Source: Flavobacteriales bacterium
GTDB taxonomy: Bacteria > Bacteroidota > Bacteroidia > Flavobacteriales_F > PHOS-HE28
Length of the DNA stretch: 33,471 bases
NCBI GenBank assembly: GCA_016788635.1
Contig: JAEUSU010000043.1
Coordinates: 1 to 33,471 of the forward strand
Direction of reading: 5' to 3'
Part shown: positions 8,310 through 16,466 of the stretch, piece by piece
Layout of the letters: the number at the start of each line of letters is the position of its first letter
How positions within the stretch are numbered: position 1 is the first letter of the stretch
Notes under the pieces: model-generated
Told to the model about the DNA's origin: nothing
What the model saw: the letters and a program-made list of their open reading frames with translations, nothing else
Database searches by the model: none
Program-made: the position numbers and the translations under genes

Positions 8310-8720
8310 ATGTACCCCCCCGAACTCGTCGCCCCCATGAAGACGGACCTCACCACGGCCGGCTTCGAAGAATTGCATACCCCCGATCAAGTGGACAAGG
8401 CGTTGAACGCCCCCGGCACCGTGCTCTGCGTGGTGAACAGCGTGTGCGGCTGTGCCGCCGGTGCCGCACGCCCGGGCGTGAAGCTCTCCCTGCAAGGCGA
8501 CAAGCGCCCGCAGAAGCTGGTCACCGTATTTGCCGGGGTGGATACTGAAGCTGTGGCGCAGGCACGCCAGCACTTCCTGCCTTACCCGCCCAGCTCGCCC
8601 AGCATGGCGCTCTTCAAGGATGGCAAGCTCGTGCACTTCATTGAGCGCCACCACATCGAAGGCCGCACGGCCGGCATGATCGCCGACCACCTGCGCATGG
8701 CGTACGAGGAGTTCTGCTAA
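8310..8720 (+). CDS. BrxA/BrxB-family bacilliredoxin (YphP/YqiW-like)
   Basis: A 136-residue thioredoxin-fold protein with the family hallmark CxC motif (C46-G-C48 in 'NSVCGCAAG') and a final cysteine, C136. The opening 'MYPPELVAPM' and the segment 'YPPSSPSMALFKDGKLVHFIERHHIEG' are characteristic of this family, which removes bacillithiol or reduces mixed disulfides on cytosolic proteins in Firmicutes. Whether this organism makes bacillithiol cannot be judged from the window; a general thiol-disulfide role is safer. The length equals the usual family length. The gene ends tail to tail with trpS, the two stop codons overlapping by two bases (8717-8720), so there is no room for a separate terminator. 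Confidence 0.88.
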   Translation: MYPPELVAPMKTDLTTAGFEELHTPDQVDKALNAPGTVLCVVNSVCGCAAGAARPGVKLSLQGDKRPQKLVTVFAGVDTEAVAQARQHFLPYPPSSPSMALFKDGKLVHFIERHHIEGRTAGMIADHLRMAYEEFC

Positions 8721-9697
8721 CGGCGGGGCAGGTAGCCGGCCCGTTCGCGCACGCGGTCCAAGGTGGTGGCCGCCACCCGCCGTGCCTTTTCCGCACCGAT
8801 CGCCAGTTGGCGGTCCAGTTCGGCGCGGTCGTTCATGAGCGCATCGAAGGCCGCGCGTTCCGCAGCGAACCCTTCCAGCAGCGCGGCCAGGAGTTCCTTT
8901 TTGGCGTGGCCATACCCATAGCCGCCCGCCCGGAATTTGCCGGCCATCTCCGCCACGGCATCCGCAGGGGCCACCAGCTTGAAGAGCGTGTACACGGTGT
9001 TGCCCTCGGGGTCCTTGGGCTCCTCCATCGGGGTGCTGTCCGTTACAATGCCCATCACCTCCTTCTTCAGCTCCTTCTCCGGAGCGAAGAGGCGCAGCAG
9101 GTTGCCGCGGCTCTTGCTCATCTTCTCACCGTCGGTGCCGGGCACGATCATCACTTGCTCGTCGATGCGCGCATCGGGCAGCACAAAGGTCTCGCCCATC
9201 TGGTGGTTGAAGCGTTCGGCCACGTCGCGCGTGAACTCCAGGTGCTGCTTCTGGTCCTTGCCCACGGGCACGAAGTGCGCGTCGTAGAGCAGGATGTCCG
9301 CCGCCATCAGCATGGGGTAGGCGAAGAGCCCCGCGTTCACGTCCTCCAGCCGGTCCGCCTTGTCCTTGAAGCTGTGCGCCAGCGTGAGCCGGGAGAAGGG
9401 GAAATAGCAGGAGAGATACCAGGCCAGTTCGGTCACCTCCGGCACATCGCTCTGGCGGTAGAACACGGTGCGCTGCGGGTCCAGGCCGCACGCCAGCCAG
9501 GCGGCCGCCACGGCGTAGGTGTGTTCGCGCAGCTGGGCGCCGTCCTTCACCTGGGTGAGGGTGTGCAGGTCGGCGATGAACAGGTAGGACTCGTTGGCCG
9601 GGTCGCGGCTGAGCGCGATGGCCGGGCGGATGGCGCCCAGCACGTTGCCCAAGTGGGGCACGCCGGTGCTTTGGATGCCGGTGAGGATGCGGGCCAT
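8717..9697 (-). CDS. trpS: tryptophanyl-tRNA synthetase
   Basis: A 326-residue class I aminoacyl-tRNA synthetase that charges tRNA-Trp in the cytosol. The HIGH-type signature is 'HLGN' at 15-18 and the KMSKS loop is intact at 192-196 ('GEKMSKSRGN'). 'TGIQSTGVPHLGN', 'MAADILLY' and 'VPVGKDQKQH' are typical TrpRS segments. The length is normal for the bacterial enzyme. The ATG at 9697 lies 8 bases downstream of a TATCTTCG promoter box on the minus strand, giving a very short leader. The divergent acyltransferase gene uses an overlapping box on the other strand. Confidence 0.97.
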   Translation of the reverse strand: MARILTGIQSTGVPHLGNVLGAIRPAIALSRDPANESYLFIADLHTLTQVKDGAQLREHTYAVAAAWLACGLDPQRTVFYRQSDVPEVTELAWYLSCYFPFSRLTLAHSFKDKADRLEDVNAGLFAYPMLMAADILLYDAHFVPVGKDQKQHLEFTRDVAERFNHQMGETFVLPDARIDEQVMIVPGTDGEKMSKSRGNLLRLFAPEKELKKEVMGIVTDSTPMEEPKDPEGNTVYTLFKLVAPADAVAEMAGKFRAGGYGYGHAKKELLAALLEGFAAERAAFDALMNDRAELDRQLAIGAEKARRVAATTLDRVRERAGYLPRR

Positions 9698-9705
9698 GCG
9701 GGCGG

Positions 9706-9713
9706 CGAAGATA
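9706..9713 (-). promoter_or_regulatory. -7 promoter box (TATCTTCG) for trpS
   Basis: The minus strand reads TATCTTCG, one step from TAnnTTTG, 8 bases before the trpS ATG. It overlaps by two bases (TA at 9712-9713) with the plus-strand box TACCTTCG. The 14-base block CGAAGATACCTTCG is therefore a near-palindrome able to serve both directions. Confidence 0.5.
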
Positions 9714-9719
9714 CCTTCG
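9712..9719 (+). promoter_or_regulatory. -7 promoter box (TACCTTCG) for the acyltransferase
   Basis: The plus strand reads TACCTTCG, 17 bases before the proposed GTG start at 9737. It shares its TA with the minus-strand trpS box. Confidence 0.45.
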
Positions 9720-9736
9720 CACCCCTTTTACCAAGG

Positions 9737-10591
9737 GTGGCGTTCCCATTGGCCCCTTCCGACCTGCATACCGATCGTTCACTTGTGCCCGTTGGGGACA
9801 GCCTCCGTGTGCCGCTGTTCAAGTGGCTTTTCGCCCCGCTGCGGTTGGTGTTCAAGCTCTACTTCGGCCTGGTGTTCTTCGCTTCGCTGCTGGTGCTCTA
9901 CATCCCCTTCCGTATGCTGCTGAGCGATCCGGAGCGCTTCCACAAGGCCTTCCGGCTGAAGCAGGCGTGGGGCAAATTCCTGCAGGTCTTCAGCCTGGTG
10001 CCGCAGTGGGCCCTGCACCGGGCGCCGCTGCCGAAGCCGCCCTTCGTGGTGTGCTGCAACCACGGCAGCTACCTGGACATCGTGCACATGTACAACGCCA
10101 TACCCTCGTACTTCCTGTTCATGGGCAAGTATGAACTGCTGCGCTGGCCCTTGCTGAACATGTTCTTCCGCGACATGAACATTGCCGTGAACCGGGGCAG
10201 CCGCACAGAAGCGGCCAAAGCCTTCCTGCGCGCCGCCAAGGCCATTGACGAGGGCGCCAGCATCACCATCTTTCCCGAGGGCACCATCCCCGCCTCCGCT
10301 CCACGAATGAAGCCCTTCAAGGACGGTGCCTTCAAGCTGGCCATCGAGAAACAGGTGCCCATTGTGCCGGTGACCTTCCTGGACCACTGGCGCCTCTTCG
10401 GCGATCCGGAGGACCTGCTGAGCCGAGGCCGTCCCGGTATCGCACGCTGTGTGGTGCATCCACACGTGCCCACCAAGGGCCTTACCGAAGCCGACCTGCC
10501 CGCCTTGCGGCAGCAGGTGTTCGAGATCATCCAGGGCCCGCTGGTGAAGGCCTTTGGTGGGCGCAGGCAGCGGGTCGCACATGAACGGTAG
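9737..10591 (+). CDS. 1-acyl-sn-glycerol-3-phosphate acyltransferase family (PlsC-like)
   Basis: A membrane-associated acyltransferase of about 284 residues. The acyl-acceptor motif HX4D is 'NHGSYLD' (H109, D114), the substrate motif is 'FPEGTIP', and a later 'VPIVPVTF' matches the usual block IV. A hydrophobic segment near the N-terminus ('LVFKLYFGLVFFASLLVLYI') would anchor it to the inner membrane. It probably acylates lysophosphatidic acid in phospholipid synthesis, although related enzymes act on other lysolipids. The open frame runs back to 8807, but that part is antisense to trpS and unlike a protein. The GTG at 9737 was chosen from the promoter position; TTG 9749 and GTG 9812 are alternatives, so the exact start is uncertain. 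Confidence 0.88.
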   Translation: MAFPLAPSDLHTDRSLVPVGDSLRVPLFKWLFAPLRLVFKLYFGLVFFASLLVLYIPFRMLLSDPERFHKAFRLKQAWGKFLQVFSLVPQWALHRAPLPKPPFVVCCNHGSYLDIVHMYNAIPSYFLFMGKYELLRWPLLNMFFRDMNIAVNRGSRTEAAKAFLRAAKAIDEGASITIFPEGTIPASAPRMKPFKDGAFKLAIEKQVPIVPVTFLDHWRLFGDPEDLLSRGRPGIARCVVHPHVPTKGLTEADLPALRQQVFEIIQGPLVKAFGGRRQRVAHER

Positions 10592-10596
10592 TTTTG
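10589..10596 (+). promoter_or_regulatory. -7 promoter box (TAGTTTTG) for gatC
   Basis: A full match to TAnnTTTG, overlapping the stop of the acyltransferase and 28 bases before the gatC ATG. No good -33 TTG was seen at the usual distance. Confidence 0.4.
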
Positions 10597-10624
10597 TTCC
10601 ATCAACGCCTTCGGCGGACAAAGC

Positions 10625-10924
10625 ATGAAGATCGACGAGGCCACCCTGGACCGCATCGCTGAACTGGCGCGCCTGGACTTCAGCGACCCAGCCGTACGCA
10701 AGACCATCCTGCACGACATGCAGCGCGTGCTGGATTTCGTCGAGCAACTGAACCAGGTGGACACCAAGGGGGTCGAGCCCCTCATCTTCATGACCGAGGA
10801 GGCCGATGTGCTGCGCGATGACGTGGCCGAGCTCACCATCACCAAGCAGGAAGCCCTGATGAACGCGCCTGTGAAGGACAGCGACTACTTCAAGGTGCCG
10901 CGCGTGGTGGATAAGGGGGCGTAG
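10625..10924 (+). CDS. gatC: Asp-tRNA(Asn)/Glu-tRNA(Gln) amidotransferase subunit C
   Basis: A 99-residue protein that matches the small subunit of the GatCAB amidotransferase. This complex converts misacylated Glu-tRNA(Gln) or Asp-tRNA(Asn) to the correct amide forms. The N-terminus 'ATLDRIAELARLDFSD' and the central 'MQRVLDFVEQLNQVDTKGVEPL' are family landmarks, as is the C-terminal 'APVKDSDYFKVPRVV'. GatC helps GatA fold and clamps it to GatB. The gatA and gatB genes are not in the window, and a separate gatC is common in bacteria. It has its own promoter box, 33 bases downstream of the acyltransferase. Confidence 0.95.
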   Translation: MKIDEATLDRIAELARLDFSDPAVRKTILHDMQRVLDFVEQLNQVDTKGVEPLIFMTEEADVLRDDVAELTITKQEALMNAPVKDSDYFKVPRVVDKGA

Positions 10925-10929
10925 TCGAC

Positions 10930-10990
10930 AGGAGGTTGGATAAGTTGGGGGTTGCAGGCGTGCCTGACGCAGGCAGGTTGAAGGTTGCTG
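10930..10990 (+). repeat. degenerate GGTTG(A)AGG heptad repeats between gatC and copA
   Basis: This intergenic stretch has recurring GGTTG-type units (for example 'AGGTTGAAGGTTG'). A short inverted repeat ('GCCTGA..CAGGC') interrupts them. They belong to the same family as 29347-29458. No gene is visible between gatC and copA. Confidence 0.45.
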
Positions 10991-11027
10991 GTCGCAACTC
11001 CTGCCGGTCGGTGGGTGGCGGTGTACC

Positions 11028-11035
11028 GACCTTTG
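11028..11035 (+). promoter_or_regulatory. -7-like promoter box (GACCTTTG) for the copper ATPase
   Basis: It matches TAnnTTTG at all but the first base and lies only 4 bases before the ATG at 11040, so a transcript from it would have almost no leader. No copper-responsive operator was recognised. Confidence 0.35.
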
Positions 11036-11039
11036 CGCC

Positions 11040-13262
11040 ATGGCCGTAAAGCGCACCTTTCCTGTTTCTGGCATGACCTGCGCCAGTTGTGTACAGCGGG
11101 TGGAGAAGGCACTTCGGTCGGTGCCTGGTGTGGCAAGCGCCAGTGTGAACCTGGCCACGCACACGGCACAGGTGGAGTGGACCGATGCTGCGTTGAGCGA
11201 AGCACGATTGCAGGATGCGGTGCATGCGGCGGGCTACCAGTTGCTGGTGGTGGAGGAGCAGCAGGCACAACGGGCCGCCGATGAAGCGCAACGAGCGTAT
11301 CGCGAGGCACTGCGGAAAGACCTCCTGGTCGCGCTCGTGTTCAGCGTTCCGCTCCTGATCATCGGCATGGGCTTCATGCATTCCGCTTGGTCGCCGTGGG
11401 CGCAATGGGCGCTGGCCACGCCGGTGCTGCTTATCTCCGGCCGGCGCTTCTTCCGCAACGCGTGGACGCAGCTCGGGCATCGCACCGCCACCATGGACAC
11501 CCTGGTGGCCTTGAGCACGGGCGTGTCCTATCTGTTCAGTACGCTCAACACGCTGGCACCTTCATTCCTGACGGATCGTGGACTGGTGCCGCACGTCTAT
11601 TTCGAAGCGGCCGCCATGGTCATCACCTTCATCCTGCTCGGCAAGCTCCTGGAGGCACGCGCCACGGCAGGTACAGGAGCCGCCATCCGCAAGCTCATGG
11701 CGCTGCGCCCCGATCGTGTGCTGCGCGTCGATGCGGCCGGCGACCAGACCGAGGTGCCCCTTGCGGAAGTGAACGTGGATGATGTGCTGCTTGTGCGGCC
11801 TGGTGAGCGCGTGGCGGTGGATGGCGTGGTGCTCGATGGCGTAAGCCATGTGGATGAGAGCGCCATGACAGGCGAGCCCATGCCGGCACTGAAGGAGGCC
11901 GGTGCGCGCGTGCTGGCGGGCACCGTGAACCAGCACGGCAGTTTGCGCATGCGTGCGCAGCAGGTGGGTGCGGCCACACAATTGGCGCGCATCGTCCGTG
12001 CGGTGCAGGACGCCCAGGGCAGCAAGGCGCCTGCGCAACAGTTGGTGGATCGCGTGGCCGCGGTATTCGTGCCGGTGGTGATCGGCATTGCCGTGATCAG
12101 TGCCTTACTGTGGTGGGTGCTCGGTGGAACGGACGCGTTCACGCATGGCCTGCTGGCCCTTGTCACCGTGCTGGTGATCGCCTGTCCCTGCGCACTGGGC
12201 CTCGCCACGCCCACGGCCATCATGGCCGGCATGGGCCGGGGTGCCGAGCTCGGCATACTTGTGAAGGATGCTGAGGCGCTGGAGAAGGTGGGGAAGGTCA
12301 CGGCCATGGTCTTTGACAAGACAGGGACCCTTACGGAAGGGCGGCCGGATGTGGTGGAGGTCGTGGGCCTGGAGGACCGCGATGCCGCGTTGGCGTTGTT
12401 CATCATGGAGTCGCGATCTGAACATCCGCTGGCCCATGCCATGGTGCGCTACATCCGGCACCACAGGATGGAGGAACATTTCCAAAGCACCGCGCGTGTG
12501 GATGCCTTCGAGAGCCTACCCGGGAAGGGTGTGAAGGCGCAGGTGAACGACATCCGCTGGTTGGCAGGGAACCGTCGCCTAATGGAGGAGCACGGCATCG
12601 CGATCACGGAGCCCTGGCGGGCACATGAGAAGCGCTGGCAGGAAGCCGCCCGCACCGTGGTCTGGCTGGCGGATGCGCAGCAGGTGCGCGCGGCGCTGGC
12701 CATAGCCGACCGCATCAAACCCATGGCGGGGAAGGCGATCGCGCAGGTGAAGGACATGGGTGTGCGGGTCTTCATGCAAACCGGTGATGCACGCCGCACG
12801 GCACAGGCGGTGGCCAGGGAGGTGGGTGTCGACGACTTCCGCAGTGAGGTGCTGCCCTCAGGCAAGGCCGCATTCGTTGACGGATTGAAGCAGCAGGGAC
12901 TGGTGGTGGCCATGGTGGGCGATGGCATCAACGACAGCGAGGCGCTTGCCAGGGCGGATGTAGGCATGGCCATGGGGCGTGGCAGTGACATTGCCATGGG
13001 TGTGGCGGGCTTGACGATCGTGGGCGCTGACCTCGGCGCCATCCCGCGTGCGATCACTTTGTCGCGGAGTACGGCAAGCGTGGTCCGGCAGAACCTGTTC
13101 TGGGCTTTCATTTACAATGTGCTGGGCATTCCCATCGCCGCAGGGGTGCTGCATCCGATCAATGGATTCCTGCTGGACCCCATGTTCGCAGGCGCGGCCA
13201 TGGCCTTGAGCAGTGTAAGCGTGGTGGCCAACAGTTTACGGTTGCGGCGCCTGGGCCGTTGA
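11040..13262 (+). CDS. copA: copper-exporting P1B-type ATPase
   Basis: A 740-residue inner-membrane pump that uses ATP to export Cu(I). One N-terminal heavy-metal-binding domain holds GMTCASC (C14, C17). The transmembrane metal site CPC is at 382-384. The actuator TGE is at 277-279, and the phosphorylated aspartate is D426 in DKTGT. The nucleotide-binding 'SEHPLAHA' and the hinge 'GDGINDSEAL' are intact. The last two membrane helices carry 'YNVLGIP' and 'MALSSVSVVANSLRL', the signatures of the copper subgroup (P1B-1). Every catalytic feature is present, so it should be active. No copper chaperone, CsoR/CueR-like regulator or efflux partner is adjacent. The start is supported by the HMA domain at the expected distance. 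Confidence 0.96.
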   Translation: MAVKRTFPVSGMTCASCVQRVEKALRSVPGVASASVNLATHTAQVEWTDAALSEARLQDAVHAAGYQLLVVEEQQAQRAADEAQRAYREALRKDLLVALVFSVPLLIIGMGFMHSAWSPWAQWALATPVLLISGRRFFRNAWTQLGHRTATMDTLVALSTGVSYLFSTLNTLAPSFLTDRGLVPHVYFEAAAMVITFILLGKLLEARATAGTGAAIRKLMALRPDRVLRVDAAGDQTEVPLAEVNVDDVLLVRPGERVAVDGVVLDGVSHVDESAMTGEPMPALKEAGARVLAGTVNQHGSLRMRAQQVGAATQLARIVRAVQDAQGSKAPAQQLVDRVAAVFVPVVIGIAVISALLWWVLGGTDAFTHGLLALVTVLVIACPCALGLATPTAIMAGMGRGAELGILVKDAEALEKVGKVTAMVFDKTGTLTEGRPDVVEVVGLEDRDAALALFIMESRSEHPLAHAMVRYIRHHRMEEHFQSTARVDAFESLPGKGVKAQVNDIRWLAGNRRLMEEHGIAITEPWRAHEKRWQEAARTVVWLADAQQVRAALAIADRIKPMAGKAIAQVKDMGVRVFMQTGDARRTAQAVAREVGVDDFRSEVLPSGKAAFVDGLKQQGLVVAMVGDGINDSEALARADVGMAMGRGSDIAMGVAGLTIVGADLGAIPRAITLSRSTASVVRQNLFWAFIYNVLGIPIAAGVLHPINGFLLDPMFAGAAMALSSVSVVANSLRLRRLGR

Positions 13263-13359
13263 CGCGGGTCGCGGCTTTTCCGAAGTGGGCACGATCGGCC
13301 GTGCATAACGCGGACGATCTTCCGCCGCACATGGCCGGTCCCCTGTGTTATTTGGCCGC

Positions 13360-14085
13360 ATGGTTCCCATGCATTTCAATGAACTGCGCTGGCCTGGCAA
13401 ACGCGATCGCGACCCTGGTCCCTTCGCACGCCTGCTGAACAAGGTGATGCGCAAGGCGGGATGCTCCTGGGAGATCACCCGGCGGTACGACCCCCACGAG
13501 GACATGATGAGCCTGGAGCAGGCTGCTAACCTGCAGCTGTTGCTTGCTTCGGTGTTGCGCGATGGCCTGGAAGGCGACCTGGTGGAGATGGGGTGCTACG
13601 TGGGCTGCACCTCGGCGGTCATCGCCAGTGTGCTCGCACCCCAGGGTCTGGTGGACCGCTTCCACGTCTATGACCTGTTCAGCATCGAGCTGGGCACCTC
13701 TAGGGATATCCGCAGGGTCTTCGAGGAAAATTTCCGCACGCTGGCCCTGCCATTGCCCCGGATCCATGCGGGTGACATCCTGCAGACCCTGCCTGCACAG
13801 TTGCCCGAGCGCATCCGTTTCGCACACATCGACCTGGGCGTGGGTGGCGACGTGCAGTTGCATGCGCGTTTGGTCACCCATGCGCTGGAGGCGATCTATC
13901 CACGGCTGGAGCGCGGCGCGGTGGTGGCCCTGATGGACCTGCATCTGCCGGGGGTCACATTGGATGGCTTCGATGCCAATCCCGGCATGCGTGCGGCCTG
14001 CGACGGTTTTTTCAAGAATAAGCCGGAGAAGCCGGTGACACTCTACGGGGGACCCTATTCACATGGGTATTTCGTCAAAGCTTGA
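13360..14085 (+). CDS. TylF/macrocin-O-methyltransferase-like SAM-dependent methyltransferase
   Basis: A protein of about 241 residues with a class I Rossmann methyltransferase core. The SAM-binding motif I reads 'DLVEMGCYVGCTSAVIA', with the acidic 'YDLFS' on the next strand. 'AHIDLG' supplies the metal- or substrate-side aspartate typical of TylF relatives, and 'GAVVALMDLHLPG' follows. TylF relatives methylate sugar hydroxyls and other small acceptors; the acceptor here cannot be told, and no sugar or polyketide cluster surrounds it. The start is uncertain: GTG 13345, ATG 13360 and ATG 13369 are all in frame, and ATG 13360 is chosen provisionally. The gene is convergent with the CPBP gene, with only 39 bases between them. 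Confidence 0.72.
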   Translation: MVPMHFNELRWPGKRDRDPGPFARLLNKVMRKAGCSWEITRRYDPHEDMMSLEQAANLQLLLASVLRDGLEGDLVEMGCYVGCTSAVIASVLAPQGLVDRFHVYDLFSIELGTSRDIRRVFEENFRTLALPLPRIHAGDILQTLPAQLPERIRFAHIDLGVGGDVQLHARLVTHALEAIYPRLERGAVVALMDLHLPGVTLDGFDANPGMRAACDGFFKNKPEKPVTLYGGPYSHGYFVKA

Positions 14086-14124
14086 CAGGCGCACGAGCTG
14101 AACGCCCCCGGTCCGGGCTGGCGA

Positions 14125-15114
14125 CTATACGGTGGGAGAGATCGCGGCCTGTGCGGTGCCCTCACCTTCTCCCGTGGGCCCCAGCCCTTCGCTCCAACGC
14201 GCGCGTTTCCGGCGGCTCAGTTCCTTCGGTCCGTAGATGAGAACGAGCGTGACGGCCATGGAGATGTTGAAGAAGACGAAGCTGTTCACGTAGGCGGTAT
14301 CCCCATCCCAGTATCCCGGCAGTGCGGGAATGATGAAGAAGGTGGTGTTGGCCACCACTTGGGCCACCATCAGCACCGCGCCACTGCGTGTCATGTTGAA
14401 GATCCAGCCGAGCAGGAAGGTGAGCGAGATCATGCTCATCAGGTGCATGGGCCAGAGGTAGCCATCGGGCACCCCTTCACCCATGATCACCATGGGGGAG
14501 TACCAGAAGCCCCAGCAGATGCCGATGGTGAGGCAGGACCGGAAGGCCGTGAAGCGTTCCTGCAGGCGCGTCACGCAGAACTTCATCCACGAGGTCTCCT
14601 CCACAAAGGCCACCCCGACCAGGAAGAGCATGTTGTCCCGGAGGTCCTTCAGCCCGGTCTGTTCACCGGAGAATACATGGTACCTGAACCATTCCATGAG
14701 CGTCAGCTCTGCAGCGTCCTCCATGCTGGTGCCGGGCCCCACAAAAAAGTCCTCCTTGATCCATCCCACCCATTCACGAATGCCGAACAGGAGCAACACG
14801 GTACAGCCCAGATAGGTGAGCACGAATTTCCAAGTAAAGGCGAGCATGTACCACTTGGCGGGCACGCGCCACTTCAGGAAGCTCCCGAACAGGTTCGCCA
14901 GCCCCGCCTTTCCTTCCAGGTACCAGGAGAGCAGCGCAGCGAAGATCAGCGGCCCGAATACGCGCAGGCGAAAGATGCCATGGGCGGTGGGGTCCTCCAG
15001 CACGTTCTCGCCTGAGTTGGACGTTGCCTTCACGAGCAGGACGATCAGGAACTGGAAGCCCAGCGTAAGCACAACGAAGGTGAGGACGGGGTATCGTTGA
15101 ATGAAGGCGCGCAT
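14125..15114 (-). CDS. CPBP-family membrane protein with degenerate protease site
   Basis: A 329-residue polytopic membrane protein with about seven or eight hydrophobic helices. It fits the CPBP (CAAX protease/bacteriocin-processing) family by topology and the motif 'VEETSWMKF', where the two glutamates (E172, E173) stand in place. The rest of the active site is lost: the family's EExxxR arginine is M177. The histidine of the second motif (usual 'W..WH.P') is Y205 in 'WGFWYSP', and that of HxxxN is Q252 in 'QVVAN'. It is therefore probably not a functional protease, but might keep a binding or chaperone-like role. The cytoplasmic C-terminus is basic, then glycine-rich. It is divergent from kbl and has no obvious partner gene. 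Confidence 0.65.
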   Translation of the reverse strand: MRAFIQRYPVLTFVVLTLGFQFLIVLLVKATSNSGENVLEDPTAHGIFRLRVFGPLIFAALLSWYLEGKAGLANLFGSFLKWRVPAKWYMLAFTWKFVLTYLGCTVLLLFGIREWVGWIKEDFFVGPGTSMEDAAELTLMEWFRYHVFSGEQTGLKDLRDNMLFLVGVAFVEETSWMKFCVTRLQERFTAFRSCLTIGICWGFWYSPMVIMGEGVPDGYLWPMHLMSMISLTFLLGWIFNMTRSGAVLMVAQVVANTTFFIIPALPGYWDGDTAYVNSFVFFNISMAVTLVLIYGPKELSRRKRARWSEGLGPTGEGEGTAQAAISPTV

Positions 15115-15245
15115 CCGCAGGGCTTCAATTTTGAGGGCCGTGAAACTATTGCGAAGGTGGGCCGCAGGCCAAGCCTTGAAAGCGCTGATGCCGTGCAGTA
15201 TTCAACGGCCGATCGTGCAACACCGGCGCATCTGCCTGCACCCGG

Positions 15246-15253
15246 TATCTTCG
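15246..15253 (+). promoter_or_regulatory. -7 promoter box (TATCTTCG) for kbl
   Basis: TATCTTCG, the same octamer as the trpS box, 19 bases before the kbl ATG. The remaining intergenic DNA (15115-15245) toward the divergent CPBP gene shows no gene and no strong second box. Confidence 0.45.
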
Positions 15254-15272
15254 ACGCCCCAACGCCTTAGCC

Positions 15273-16466
15273 ATGTACGGCACCATCCAACAGCACCTCA
15301 GCAGGGAACTCCAGTCCATTGACGAAGCCGGGCTTTTCAAGCGCGAACGCATCATTTCCAGCGAGCAGGGCGCGGAGATCACGGTAAATGGCAGTCAGGT
15401 GCTGAACTTCTGCGCCAACAACTACCTGGGGCTCTCCTCGCATCCCGAAGTGGTGAAGGCCGCTCACGCCGCGTTGGACAGCCATGGCTTCGGCATGAGC
15501 AGCGTGCGCTTCATCTGCGGCACACAGGACATCCACAAGGAGCTGGAGGCCAGGCTCGCGGCATTCCACGGCATGGAGGACACCATCCTGTACGCGGCAT
15601 GTTTCGATGCAAATGGCGGCGTTTTCGAGCCTCTGTTCGGTGAAGAGGATGCCATCATCAGCGATGCGCTCAACCATGCGAGCATCATCGATGGCGTTCG
15701 CTTGTGCAAGGCGAAGCGCTACCGCTATGCGAACAACGACATGGCCGACCTCGAGAAGCAGCTTCAGCAGGCGAAGGCGGATGGCGCCCGCTTCAAGATC
15801 ATCGTCACGGATGGGGTCTTCAGCATGGACGGCATCGTGGCCGACCTCAAGGGCATTTGTGACCTTGCCGATAAGTATGAGGCCTTGGTGATGGTGGACG
15901 AGTGCCATGCCGCGGGTTTCATCGGCAGGACCGGTCGTGGCAGCACGGAGCATTGCGGGGTGATGGGCCGTGTGGACATCATCACCGGCACCTTGGGTAA
16001 GGCGCTGGGTGGGGCCATGGGTGGCTACACCACCGGCCGCAAGGAGATCATTGAGATGCTGCGCCAGCGTTCGCGGCCCTACCTCTTCAGCAATTCACTG
16101 GCGCCATCCATCGTCGGTGCATCGATCAAGGTGATCGACCTCTTGAGCGCGAGTACGGAGTTGCGTGACCGCTTGGAAAAGAACGTGGACCGCTTCCGCA
16201 ACGGCATAGAAGCGCTTGGGTTCAAGACGCGGGGTGCCGGGGCAGCCATCGTGCCGGTGATGCTGGGCGATGCCAGGCTCAGCCAGGTGATGGCCGACAA
16301 GCTGCTGGCCGAGGGCATCTATGTGATCGGCTTCTTCTACCCCGTGGTGCCCAAGGACACCGCCCGGATCCGCGTGCAGCTCAGTGCCGCGCACACCGAT
16401 GCCCACATCGACAAGGCGCTGGCGGCATTCGCGAAGGTGGGGAAGGAGATGGGGGTGATCGCCTGA
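15273..16466 (+). CDS. kbl: 2-amino-3-ketobutyrate CoA ligase (glycine C-acetyltransferase)
   Basis: A 397-residue PLP enzyme of the alpha-oxoamine synthase family. It cleaves 2-amino-3-ketobutyrate with CoA to glycine and acetyl-CoA, the second step of threonine degradation. The PLP lysine is K243 in '[10 protein letters not shown]', the cofactor-contacting 'VDECHAAG' (D209, H212) is present, and '[17 protein letters not shown]' is the typical N-terminal block. The length equals that of the Escherichia coli enzyme. Threonine dehydrogenase (tdh), the usual partner, is not adjacent. Serine palmitoyltransferase and BioF are related, but '[17 protein letters not shown]' points to Kbl. Its stop is immediately followed by the stop of the convergent gene: the six bases TGATCA (16464-16469) hold both. 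Confidence 0.94.
   Translation: MYGTIQQHLSRELQSIDEAGLFKRERIISSEQGAEITVNGSQVLNFCANNYLGLSSHPEVVKAAHAALDSHGFGMSSVRFICGTQDIHKELEARLAAFHGMEDTILYAACFDANGGVFEPLFGEEDAIISDALNHASIIDGVRLCKAKRYRYANNDMADLEKQLQQAKADGARFKIIVTDGVFSMDGIVADLKGICDLADKYEALVMVDECHAAGFIGRTGRGSTEHCGVMGRVDIITGTLGKALGGAMGGYTTGRKEIIEMLRQRSRPYLFSNSLAPSIVGASIKVIDLLSASTELRDRLEKNVDRFRNGIEALGFKTRGAGAAIVPVMLGDARLSQVMADKLLAEGIYVIGFFYPVVPKDTARIRVQLSAAHTDAHIDKALAAFAKVGKEMGVIA

Noticed and set aside
8807..9736. N-terminal extension of the acyltransferase frame
   Set aside because: It lies wholly antisense to trpS, and the promoter boxes at 9706-9719 place the start later.
13252..13285. Terminator after the copper ATPase
   Set aside because: Only a short GCCG/CGGC pairing with a distant TTTT was seen, which is too weak to report.
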